In this document: positions 1 to 5,770 of the stretch, piece after piece
How the letters are laid out: the number at the start of each line of letters is the position of its first letter
Numbering within the stretch: the first letter of the stretch is position 1
NCBI GenBank assembly: GCA_026388915.1
Contig: JAPLIW010000512.1
Coordinates: 1-14,287, forward strand
DNA from: Deltaproteobacteria bacterium
Lineage (GTDB): Bacteria > Desulfobacterota > SM23-61
Reading direction: 5' to 3'
DNA length: 14,287 nucleotides
Notes under the pieces: model-generated
Databases searched by the model: none
Seen by the model: the letters and a program-made list of their open reading frames with translations, nothing else
What the model was told of the DNA's origin: nothing
Position numbers and translations under genes: made by a program

Positions 1-290
1 AGGGGAGAACCCTGGTTATGGTGGATAAGACCCTGGTTTCCAGGACTCCCGATCATTCGCCGCCGGTGCTGGCCATCGAGGCGACCCGGATCGCGGAGGA
101 AGAGCTCAAGGACCGGGTGGCGGCCAACATGATCATGCTGGGGGCCATGGCCGCCGTAACCGGCTGGGTAAGCCTGAAGGCGCTGGAAGAGACCCTGAGC
201 GGGCGCATGTCCGCCAAGGCCCTGGATACCAGTAAGGCGGCCTTGAGGCGGGGGTTCGAACTGGGGAAGGCATTAAAGGCCAAAGACTGA
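1..290 (+). CDS. 2-oxoacid:ferredoxin oxidoreductase, gamma subunit, C-terminal part
   Basis: This is a partial gene: the frame is open from the first complete codon (position 3) to TGA at 288-290, so its 5' end lies outside the window. An in-frame ATG at 18 is internal to the domain and probably not the start. The gamma subunit belongs to thiamine-diphosphate/iron-sulfur enzymes that turn 2-oxoacids (2-oxoglutarate, branched-chain or indole-type) plus CoA into acyl-CoA, reducing ferredoxin in the cytoplasm. The evidence is the typical C-terminal pattern: an A-x-x-I-A-E-E-x-L segment, then NMIMLGAMAAVTG, a VSLKALEE helix, and a closing segment with ALDTSKAALRRGFELG. The alpha and beta subunits would be expected just upstream. 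The substrate cannot be told from this piece. Family recognition is firm; the subtype (KorC, VorC or IorB) is not. Confidence 0.85.
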   Translation, partial: GRTLVMVDKTLVSRTPDHSPPVLAIEATRIAEEELKDRVAANMIMLGAMAAVTGWVSLKALEETLSGRMSAKALDTSKAALRRGFELGKALKAKD

Positions 291-466
291 ACCGCAGAGC
301 AAGTTTAGGTTAGAAAAAAATTCCAAACTTCAAATCCCAAATTCCAAATTCCAAAAGCCGGAAGAGCGGGGAGTTGGGGTTTGATATTTTGGGAGTTTCT
401 TTTTATTTGGGATTTGGCGCTTGGAAATCGGGATTTGTCTCTGTGGCCTCTGCGTGCTCTGTGGTT
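290..466. repeat. Intergenic inverted-repeat element, copy A
   Basis: This fills most of the spacer between the oxidoreductase gamma gene and the next dehydrogenase. Its ends are imperfect 12-bp terminal inverted repeats: AACCGCAGAGCA (290-301) and the complement of AACCACAGAGCA (455-466), one mismatch. The left end overlaps the last base of the upstream stop codon. Five heptads of the type ATTCCAA run in tandem at 320-354, and the right half carries the opposite-strand version (TTATTTGGGATTTGG, from 403). The segment 403-424 matches 14213-14234 of the copy at the window's far end in 21 of 22 bases. No protein is encoded. It looks like a dispersed non-autonomous repeat; mobility is not shown. 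Confidence 0.75.
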
Positions 467-503
467 ATATTTCTGAATCAAAAGGGTCGAGAGTAATATT
501 CTC

Positions 504-1487
504 ATGGGTCCGGCAAGGGAAAAGGTTATCGTCACCACCAATTCCTTTTATGGAGCAAAGGTAAAGCTTCTGGAAGAGATGGGCGTTGAGGTTCAATTTC
601 TGCCGGATCGGGCCGATGACCGGTTCCTGTCGGAAATCGGGACCGCCCACGCCCTCATCCCGGGATTGACCCCGGTGACGTCCCGGATCATGGAGAAGGC
701 GCCATGCCTGGTGATCGTGGCCGCTCACGGGGTGGGATACAACAACATCGATCTCCAGGCCGCCGACGAAATGGGAATCCTGGTAACGAACATTCCCGGG
801 GTGAACGCCGACGCCGTGGCTGAATTTACCTTTGGCCTCATCCTGGCCCTGATCCGCCGCATTCCCCATGCGTGGGAAGAGATGAGAAGGGGAGGGTGGA
901 GGCTGCCCGAATTCTGGGGGTTTGATCTGCGCGGCAAAACCCTGTCCATCATCGGGCTCGGCCGGATCGGAAGCCGGGTGAGCAAGCTGGGGGTGGCCTT
1001 CGGAATGGAGGTTTTGGCCTGCGACCCTTACCTGCCGGATCAAGCTTTCCGGGAGGCCGGGGCGAAACCGGTTTCCCGGCAGGAAGCGATTTCCCGGGCT
1101 GATTTTTTAACTCTCCACACTCCCCTCACCGAGGAGACCCGGATGATGATCGGCGCCCACGAGCTTTCCCTGATGAAAAAATCGGCCCTCCTGATCAACA
1201 CCGCCCGCGGGGGAATTGTGGACGATGGGACGCTGGTCAAAGCTCTGGATGACGGGGTCCTGGCCGGGGCGGGGATCGATGTTTTTGAAACGGAACCCCC
1301 CGCCGGTCCCATGGTGAGATCGCATCCGAAGATCATATCCACCCCCCATATTGCCGGCCTGAGCGATGAGGCCCGGTACCGAATGTCCTGGGGAGCGTCC
1401 GAACGGGTCGCCTGCGCCCTGCGGGGCGAGCAGCCCCCGGACGTGGTCAACGAACCCCGAAATCCGCGTTACTTACGGATGGGCTGA
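504..1487 (+). CDS. D-2-hydroxyacid dehydrogenase (NAD-dependent)
   Basis: This is a 327-residue cytosolic oxidoreductase of the D-isomer-specific 2-hydroxyacid dehydrogenase family (phosphoglycerate/glyoxylate reductase relatives), interconverting a 2-oxoacid and a D-2-hydroxyacid. The Rossmann motif GLGRIG is at residues 151-156. D174, at the end of the next strand (LACDPY), favours NAD over NADP. The catalytic set is complete: R235 (INTARGG), E264 (FETEPP) and H282 (STPHIAG). Length is normal for the family. The ATG at 504 gives a complete N-terminal beta-strand, but the Shine-Dalgarno sequence is weak. The gene follows a 2-oxoacid:ferredoxin oxidoreductase, so the two may share a 2-oxoacid pool; this is inference. 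The substrate is unknown. A second family member lies at 9399-10376. Confidence 0.93.
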   Translation: MGPAREKVIVTTNSFYGAKVKLLEEMGVEVQFLPDRADDRFLSEIGTAHALIPGLTPVTSRIMEKAPCLVIVAAHGVGYNNIDLQAADEMGILVTNIPGVNADAVAEFTFGLILALIRRIPHAWEEMRRGGWRLPEFWGFDLRGKTLSIIGLGRIGSRVSKLGVAFGMEVLACDPYLPDQAFREAGAKPVSRQEAISRADFLTLHTPLTEETRMMIGAHELSLMKKSALLINTARGGIVDDGTLVKALDDGVLAGAGIDVFETEPPAGPMVRSHPKIISTPHIAGLSDEARYRMSWGASERVACALRGEQPPDVVNEPRNPRYLRMG

Positions 1488-1520
1488 AAAAAATCGCAAG
1501 AAAGGATCAACATTTGTTTG

Positions 1521-1608
1521 GACACAGATGAACACAGATGACACAGATAATAATAAGGATTTTTTATTTGGTTATTTTGATTTGTGTTTATCTGTGTTCA
1601 TCTATGCC
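1521..1608. repeat. Inverted ACACAGATGA-type repeat in the spacer
   Basis: The 165-bp gap between the dehydrogenase and the MaoC gene is mostly taken up by this palindromic repeat. The left arm has three successive ACACAGAT units (1522-1548). The right arm is their complement. The core AGATGAACACAGAT (1526-1539) is matched exactly by its reverse complement at 1590-1603. The AT-rich centre (about 1550-1585) would form the loop. The short-unit style resembles copy A but the sequence differs. It could fold as an RNA hairpin downstream of the dehydrogenase; no U-run directly follows, so a terminator role is uncertain. Confidence 0.7.
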
Positions 1609-1640
1609 CCATTAAAAAATTTTTTACCGACTCGGAAAAA

Positions 1641-1647
1641 AAGGAGG
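1641..1647 (+). promoter_or_regulatory. Ribosome binding site that sets the MaoC gene start
   Basis: AAGGAGG sits 5 nt ahead of the ATG at 1653. It decides against the in-frame upstream start at 1584, which would add 23 residues encoded largely inside the inverted repeat. Confidence 0.85.
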
Positions 1648-1652
1648 ACTTC

Positions 1653-2114
1653 ATGGCTAAGAGAATGATTCAGAATCTGGAAGAGCTGAGAAAGATGGTG
1701 GGGCAGGAGGTCGGAGTGAGCGACTGGCATCCGGTGACCCAACAGGCCATCAATATGTTTGCCGATGCCACGCTGGATCACCAGTGGATCCACATCGACG
1801 TGGAGCGGGCCAAACGGGAGTCGCCTTTCGGGGGTCCCATCGCCCACGGATATTACACCCTGAGCCTGGCCCCTTACCTGCTGGCTAATGTCATGGATAT
1901 CAAAGAGAAGAAGATGGGGGTCAACTACGGGTTGAATAAACTCCGTTTCACTTCCCCGGTCCCCGTCCCTTCGAAGGTCAGGGTGCGGGCCACGCTCGGC
2001 TTAATCGAAGAGATCAAGGGGGGTGTTCAGGCGACTTTCAACCTGCAGTTTGAGGTGGAAGGAAAGGACAAACCGGCCTGCGTGGCGGAAGCCATTTACA
2101 GATACTACGCTTGA
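1653..2114 (+). CDS. MaoC-like dehydratase / (R)-specific enoyl-CoA hydratase
   Basis: This 153-residue single hot-dog protein probably adds water reversibly to a trans-2-enoyl-CoA, giving an (R)-3-hydroxyacyl-CoA, or acts on a related acyl thioester in the cytoplasm. The hydratase signature spans about residues 36-72: FADATLDHQWIHID followed by a glycine-rich FGGPIAHGYYTLSL helix segment. D42 and H47 fit the catalytic Asp/His pair of PhaJ-type hydratases. A TSPVPVPSKVRVRA strand follows at about 102-115, and the length matches single-domain MaoC/NodN-type proteins. The start is fixed by the AAGGAGG at 1641. The gene lies between a 2-hydroxyacid dehydrogenase and a convergent acyl-CoA carboxyltransferase, so a role in acyl-CoA turnover is likely, but chain length and substrate are unknown. 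Confidence 0.9.
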   Translation: MAKRMIQNLEELRKMVGQEVGVSDWHPVTQQAINMFADATLDHQWIHIDVERAKRESPFGGPIAHGYYTLSLAPYLLANVMDIKEKKMGVNYGLNKLRFTSPVPVPSKVRVRATLGLIEEIKGGVQATFNLQFEVEGKDKPACVAEAIYRYYA

Positions 2115-2191
2115 AAAAGCAGCTCATGGCTCGTAGCTCATAGCTCATGGAAAAAATACCTGGGCTATCAGCCATGAGCCATGAGCTTTTT
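2114..2191. terminator. Bidirectional hairpin between convergent genes, built of GCTCATR repeats
   Basis: This fills the whole 75-bp gap between the stops of the MaoC gene (plus) and the carboxyltransferase gene (minus). The arms AGCTCATGGCTC (2121-2132) and GAGCCATGAGCT (2176-2187) are perfect 12-bp reverse complements. An A-tract leads in (2114-2118) and a T-tract leads out (2187-2191), so an RNA from either strand would be a stem followed by U. The left arm continues as degenerate 7-nt units of the type AGCTCAT. The structure fits a shared terminator for both genes. Confidence 0.65.
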
Positions 2192-3752
2192 ACAGGGGGA
2201 TCGATCCGTGCTTCTTCTTGGGCCGTTCCTCCTGCTTGTCCCAGAGCATTTCGAAAGCCCGGCCGATCATCTTCCGGGTCTCATCGGGTCGGATGATATA
2301 ATTTACATATCCCCGCCGCCCCGAAGCGTAGGGGTTGGAGAACTGGGCACGGTACTCCTGGATTTTCTCCTGCCGTTTCTTCTCCGGGTCGGGGGCTTTC
2401 TCGATTTCTTTCCGGGAGACGATGTTGGCCGCTCCTTCCGCTCCCATCATGGCGATCTCGGCCATGGGCCAGGCGAAGACCGCATCCGTCCCCAGTTCGG
2501 GGTGGCACATGGCCACATATCCGCCCCCATACCCCTTGCGCAAAACCAGGGTGATTTTAGGAACCGTGGCCTCCGAATAGGCGAAGAGAATCTTGGCCCC
2601 GTGGCGGATGATGCCGGCAAACTCCGCGGCCTTCCCGGGCAGGAAGGCCGGGGTGTCGACGAGCGTCAGCAGGGGAATGTTGAAGCAGTCGCAGAAGCGG
2701 ACGAACCGGGCGGCTTTGTCCGAAGCGTTGATATCCAGAGTGCCGGCCAGCACCATCGGCTGATTGGCGATCACCCCGATGGAATGGCCGTGGATGCGGG
2801 CGAATCCCACCACCATGTTTCGGGCCCAGTGCTGATGGACCTCGAAAAAATCGTTGTCGTCGACGATTTCTTCAATGACCTTGATCACATTGTAAGGCCG
2901 TTTCCCGTTCACCGGAACAACCTGGAAAAGCTTTTCATTCCTCCGGTCCAGGGGGTCCCCGGAGTAGCGGACGGGCGCTTTTTCCCGGTTGCTGGCGGGC
3001 AAAAAGGTCATCAGGCGACGAATCTGCTGAAAGCATTCCTCTTCCGTCTGGGAGTAAAAATGGGCCACCCCGCTGATCGAATTATGAACCTTGGCCCCCC
3101 CCAGTTCTTCGTCGCTGATCTCCTCTCCGGTTACCTCCTTGATGACGTTGGGCCCGGTCAAGAACATGCGGCTGATCCCCTCGGTCATGAAAATGAAATC
3201 GGTGATGGCGGGGGAGTAAACCGCCCCCCCGGCGCAGGGACCCAGGATGGCGGAAATCTGGGGCATCACCCCCGAATAGATTGAATTGCGGTAGAAGAGT
3301 TGGGAGTAGCCCTTCAGGGCATCAATCCCCTCCTGGATTCGTCCCCCGCCCGAATCATTGATTCCGATCAGGGGGGCTCCCACTTTGGCCGCCAAGTCCA
3401 TGATCTTCACGATCTTGCTGGCATGAGCTTCTCCCAGCGACCCCCCCAGGACGGTGAAGTCCTGGGAGAAAATGAAGATCTGCCTCCCGTCTATGGCCCC
3501 GTATCCGGTGACCACTCCGTCATCCGGCGCCTCTACCTTGGTCATCCCAAAATATTCACAGCGGTGATGGACGAACATATCCGTTTCCACGAAGCTATCC
3601 GGGTCCAGGAGCTTGAGGATTCGTTCTCTGGCGGTCAGCTTTCCCGCCCGGTGCTGCTTTTCAATCTTGTCCGCTCCCCCGCCGAGCTCAATCTTTTTTT
3701 TACGCTCATCCAGTTCCTTCAGCAATTTATCGATCCCGGGATCAATGGCCAT
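2190..3752 (-). CDS. Acyl-CoA carboxylase carboxyltransferase subunit (PccB/MmdA family)
   Basis: This 520-residue protein is the carboxyltransferase of biotin-dependent acyl-CoA carboxylases or of methylmalonyl-CoA decarboxylases; it moves CO2 between carboxybiotin and an acyl-CoA. Two crotonase-like halves are visible. The N half has VLGGSLGEAHASKI (102-115), INDSGGGRIQEG (131-142) and GPCAGGAVYSPA (171-182), which shape the CoA site and oxyanion hole. The C half has VDTPAFLPG (365-373), RKGYGGGYVAM (405-415) and FAWPMAEIAMMGAEG (426-440). Length is normal. I chose the ATG at 3752 because GGAGGG lies 6 nt ahead. A TTG at 3812 would add 20 residues but coincides with a promoter -35 box. No biotin carboxylase, biotin carrier or membrane decarboxylase gene is adjacent, so direction and substrate (propionyl-CoA/methylmalonyl-CoA or another) remain open. 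Confidence 0.93.
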   Translation of the reverse strand: MAIDPGIDKLLKELDERKKKIELGGGADKIEKQHRAGKLTARERILKLLDPDSFVETDMFVHHRCEYFGMTKVEAPDDGVVTGYGAIDGRQIFIFSQDFTVLGGSLGEAHASKIVKIMDLAAKVGAPLIGINDSGGGRIQEGIDALKGYSQLFYRNSIYSGVMPQISAILGPCAGGAVYSPAITDFIFMTEGISRMFLTGPNVIKEVTGEEISDEELGGAKVHNSISGVAHFYSQTEEECFQQIRRLMTFLPASNREKAPVRYSGDPLDRRNEKLFQVVPVNGKRPYNVIKVIEEIVDDNDFFEVHQHWARNMVVGFARIHGHSIGVIANQPMVLAGTLDINASDKAARFVRFCDCFNIPLLTLVDTPAFLPGKAAEFAGIIRHGAKILFAYSEATVPKITLVLRKGYGGGYVAMCHPELGTDAVFAWPMAEIAMMGAEGAANIVSRKEIEKAPDPEKKRQEKIQEYRAQFSNPYASGRRGYVNYIIRPDETRKMIGRAFEMLWDKQEERPKKKHGSIPL

Positions 3753-3758
3753 CAGCGT

Positions 3759-3764
3759 CCCTCC
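3759..3764 (-). promoter_or_regulatory. Ribosome binding site of the carboxyltransferase gene
   Basis: GGAGGG on the minus strand lies 6 nt before the ATG at 3752. It supports that start over the upstream TTG at 3812. Confidence 0.75.
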
Positions 3765-3783
3765 AGGCTGGAATTGAATAGGA

Positions 3784-3812
3784 TGAATACCAAGATCATT
3801 CCCTTTTGTCAA
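3784..3812 (-). promoter_or_regulatory. Candidate sigma-70-type promoter for the carboxyltransferase gene
   Basis: On the minus strand there is a perfect -35 box TTGACA (3812-3807), a 17-bp spacer and a weak -10 box TATTCA (3789-3784). Transcription would start about 25 bp ahead of the ATG. The call is limited by the poor -10 match. Confidence 0.5.
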
Positions 3813-3819
3813 GATTTTG

Positions 3820-3849
3820 TTGGCGCGGGGTGAGAGTCCGTGTTATAAA
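3820..3849 (+). promoter_or_regulatory. Candidate sigma-70-type promoter for the HTH gene
   Basis: TTGGCG (3820-3825) and TATAAA (3844-3849) are separated by 18 bp on the plus strand. It is placed back-to-back with the candidate promoter of the divergent carboxyltransferase gene and about 60 bp ahead of the HTH gene start. Confidence 0.45.
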
Positions 3850-3910
3850 CGATTGACTCCCCAAGGAAATCATCGAGGGGGTCCCAAAGTCCTTCACCCT
3901 TCGGTTCACC

Positions 3911-4435
3911 ATGCCTGGACGCTACGCGGAGACATTGGGCCAGTACCTGAGGCGGGAGCGGGAATCCAGGAGTATCTCCCTGGAGGAGCTTTCCAAGGGC
4001 ACCCGCATCAGCCTCCCCATTCTGGAGGCGCTGGAACGGGATGATTTCGCATTCATCCCCCAGCGGGAATTCATCCCGGGCTTCCTGCGTGGTTTTGCCC
4101 GCCACGTGGGGCTGGACCGGGACGAGGTTTTACGGCGCTACCGCATCCAGTCCGAGCTGGCCGGCCGAAAGGAAAAGTTCCGGCAGATGCCCCTCTTCCC
4201 GGGGCCGGGCGGTCCAACCGAAGAGGCAACCGAACCCGAACCCGAATGGGCGGAGAGGATCCCTCCGCGGGAGAAGAAGAAGATCCCCTGGAAGATTCTT
4301 TTGCAGGTGGCCATCGTTCTCATGGCTCTGGGTCTTTCCCTCTACCTTCACCAGATCCTGAAAAAAACGGAGAAGGGCGGTCAGAATCCTGCCCCGGGCA
4401 GGAATCCCGCGGAAAGAAGTGGGAAAAGCGCCTGA
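3911..4435 (+). CDS. RodZ-like helix-turn-helix membrane protein, short form
   Basis: This 174-residue protein has a Xre/RodZ-type HTH domain at about 8-78 (LGQYLRRERE, ISLEELSKGTRIS, ILEALERDDF, FIPGFLRGFARHVGLD). A Pro/Glu-rich linker follows (98-118), then a basic stretch EKKKIPWK and one membrane helix (about 129-147), leaving about 27 hydrophilic residues outside. In RodZ the cytosolic HTH binds MreB and the periplasmic part (DUF4115) helps organise cell shape. Here the DUF4115 domain is missing, and other frames downstream do not supply it, so this is a short family member rather than an obvious frameshift. The HTH and single-anchor layout is clear; the function is not. It could be a shape or envelope protein or a membrane-bound regulator. 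The ATG at 3911 has only a weak ribosome site. Confidence 0.8.
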   Translation: MPGRYAETLGQYLRRERESRSISLEELSKGTRISLPILEALERDDFAFIPQREFIPGFLRGFARHVGLDRDEVLRRYRIQSELAGRKEKFRQMPLFPGPGGPTEEATEPEPEWAERIPPREKKKIPWKILLQVAIVLMALGLSLYLHQILKKTEKGGQNPAPGRNPAERSGKSA

Positions 4436-4489
4436 ACCAACCTATTTTTCCCGTTTCGGGGTGAAAGGTTGCAAAAAAACAATAGCCCC

Positions 4490-4527
4490 CCAAAAAGATT
4501 GTGTCAGGTTTGCCACATTTTTTTTGG
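4490..4527 (+). terminator. A/T-rich hairpin after the HTH gene, possible terminator
   Basis: CCAAAAAGATTGTG (4490-4503) can pair with CACATTTTTTTTGG (4514-4527) around a 10-nt loop, with 13 of 14 positions paired when one G-U pair is counted. The U-run is inside the 3' arm. It starts 55 bp after the HTH stop and precedes the lpxC promoter region, so it may separate the two transcription units. The low GC content of the stem keeps confidence moderate. Confidence 0.45.
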
Positions 4528-4651
4528 TATTCCGATCGATTTAGGCGAAAAATCCCCGGGCAGGATGTTCAGAGAAGATAAAACTTCCATTATTAGAACG
4601 TCTTAGGCCTTTTCCGCCTTCCTATAAAAAATTAAGAATTTTTGGAGGTTA

Positions 4652-4667
4652 TGGCATTAAAATTGCT
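4652..4667 (+). promoter_or_regulatory. Sigma-54 (RpoN) type -24/-12 promoter ahead of lpxC
   Basis: The 16 bases TGGCATTAAAATTGCT fit the sigma-54 consensus TGGCAYRNNNNTTGCW at every fixed position except one (T in place of R). The GG (-24) and GC (-12) have the required spacing. Transcription would start near 4678, about 33 nt before the lpxC ATG. The region just upstream is A/T-rich, with a 7-bp palindrome (4627-4633 and 4637-4643) that could be a bending site. Sigma-54 promoters need an NtrC-family activator, and one is encoded at 7999-9402. The rest of the 4436-4710 spacer has no gene I can support. Confidence 0.7.
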
Positions 4668-4710
4668 AAAAAGGGAGTGAATTTATGAAATTTTAAGAGG
4701 AGTCCCCTTG

Positions 4711-5613
4711 ATGATATTTCAAACCACGTTGAAACAACCCGTGCTCTGTTCGGGAGTCGGTTTACACACTGGCCTGCCGACTCATATGACCATCCGCCCG
4801 GCCGTTCCCGACACCGGAATCGTTTTCATCCGCCGGGATGTGGAGAAAGAAGTCAGGATTCGCGCGCACATCGACAATGTCAGCGACGCCACCCTGGCCA
4901 CCACCATCTCTCAGGAGGGAGTGAAAGTTTCCACCGTGGAACACCTCATGGCGGCCTTTGCCGGGCTGGGAGTGGACAACGCGGAAGTGGAATTGGATGC
5001 TCCCGAAGTGCCGATCATGGACGGGAGCTCCGGGCCCTTTAATGCTCTCCTGAAAAACGCCGGGGTCCGGGTCCAGGATCGATCGAAGAAGTTCATCATC
5101 GTCAAGCATCCGGTAACGGTTACCGACGGGGACCGTCAGGCCACCTTTCTGCCCAGCAATGATTTCAAATTGTCCTACACCATCGATTTCCGGCACCCTC
5201 TCATTTCCAACCAGTTCTACCTCATCCAGATCTCCAACGGGAACTTTGAACGGGAAATCTGCCGGGCCCGGACTTTTGGCTTCCTCCGAGAATATGAAAC
5301 CCTGAAGGCCAGAGGATTTGCCCGAGGGGGGTCCCTGGAAAACGCGGTGGTTGTCGGGGAATCGGGGGTCCTGAACGAAGGCGGGCTTCGCTTTGCCGAT
5401 GAATTCGTCCGGCACAAGATCCTGGACTCCATCGGGGACCTGTGGCTCATGGGGGCGCAGGTCATCGGCCACTTCATCGGTTATAAGTCCGGCCATACCT
5501 TGAATCACAAGCTGATCCACAAACTTCTTTCCCATAAAGAATGGTTCGATCTCAGAGAGTTTTCGAGCGAGGAAGAGGTTCGAAGCCTGCAGATCAACCC
5601 CCCAACCCACTAA
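4711..5613 (+). CDS. lpxC: UDP-3-O-acyl-N-acetylglucosamine deacetylase
   Basis: LpxC is the zinc enzyme of the committed step of lipid A synthesis: it removes acetate from UDP-3-O-acyl-GlcNAc in the cytoplasm. At 300 residues the protein has normal length. The N-terminal GVGLHTG (15-21) is typical. The zinc ligands are H78 (in STVEHLMAAF), H235 and D239 (HKILDSIGDL), and the catalytic residues are E77 and H262 (SGHTLNH). The ATG at 4711 is preferred, 8 nt after AAGAGGAG (4695-4702); a TTG immediately before it (4708) is an alternative. The gene is headed by a sigma-54-type promoter and followed by ntrY- and ntrX-like genes, which is not the classic ftsZ-lpxC setting of enterobacteria. It marks the organism as lipopolysaccharide-producing. 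Confidence 0.96.
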   Translation: MIFQTTLKQPVLCSGVGLHTGLPTHMTIRPAVPDTGIVFIRRDVEKEVRIRAHIDNVSDATLATTISQEGVKVSTVEHLMAAFAGLGVDNAEVELDAPEVPIMDGSSGPFNALLKNAGVRVQDRSKKFIIVKHPVTVTDGDRQATFLPSNDFKLSYTIDFRHPLISNQFYLIQISNGNFEREICRARTFGFLREYETLKARGFARGGSLENAVVVGESGVLNEGGLRFADEFVRHKILDSIGDLWLMGAQVIGHFIGYKSGHTLNHKLIHKLLSHKEWFDLREFSSEEEVRSLQINPPTH

Positions 5614-5681
5614 TTTCAGGTCTCCTTTCGAGAGATCCTGCCACCGTTTTTCCCATGGCGAGGGGTTATTGCCGGGAGAAA

Positions 5682-5737
5682 GATGCCCTCGGAGCAAAGG
5701 CATCCTTTGGGGCTCCGATCGCCTCTTTCCAGATCGG
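5682..5737 (+). promoter_or_regulatory. Possible RNA pseudoknot / alternative hairpins in the lpxC-ntrY spacer
   Basis: Three complementary pairs overlap here. GATGCC (5682-5687) pairs with GGCATC (5699-5704). Inside that loop, TCGGAGC (5689-5695) is a perfect complement of GCTCCGA (5712-5718), giving an H-type pseudoknot with 1-, 3- and 7-nt connecting loops. CCGATC (5715-5720) can instead pair with GATCGG (5732-5737), which would compete with the pseudoknot. The region precedes the likely kinase start at 5771. If translation really begins at the TTG at 5669, this stretch is coding and the pairing may be chance. Confidence 0.35.
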
Positions 5738-5770
5738 TCCTTGCTTTTTCCCCCAGTATCAGGTAAGATA

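Noticed and set aside
320..354. CRISPR-like array in the ATTCCAA repeats
   Set aside because: The units are 7 nt with no spacers and there are no cas genes; these are tandem heptads.
1584..1652. Upstream in-frame start for the MaoC gene
   Set aside because: It would encode 23 residues from the inverted repeat; a strong AAGGAGG sits right before the ATG at 1653.
2181..3284. 367-codon plus-strand frame
   Set aside because: It is antisense to the well-supported carboxyltransferase gene; its composition is that of a shadow frame.
3753..3812. TTG start adding 20 residues to the carboxyltransferase
   Set aside because: It coincides with a perfect -35 box, and a good ribosome site precedes the ATG at 3752.
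4449..4461. Small CCCG/CGGG hairpin after the HTH gene as its terminator
   Set aside because: Only 4 bp of stem with no U-run directly after it; the longer hairpin at 4490-4527 is the better candidate.
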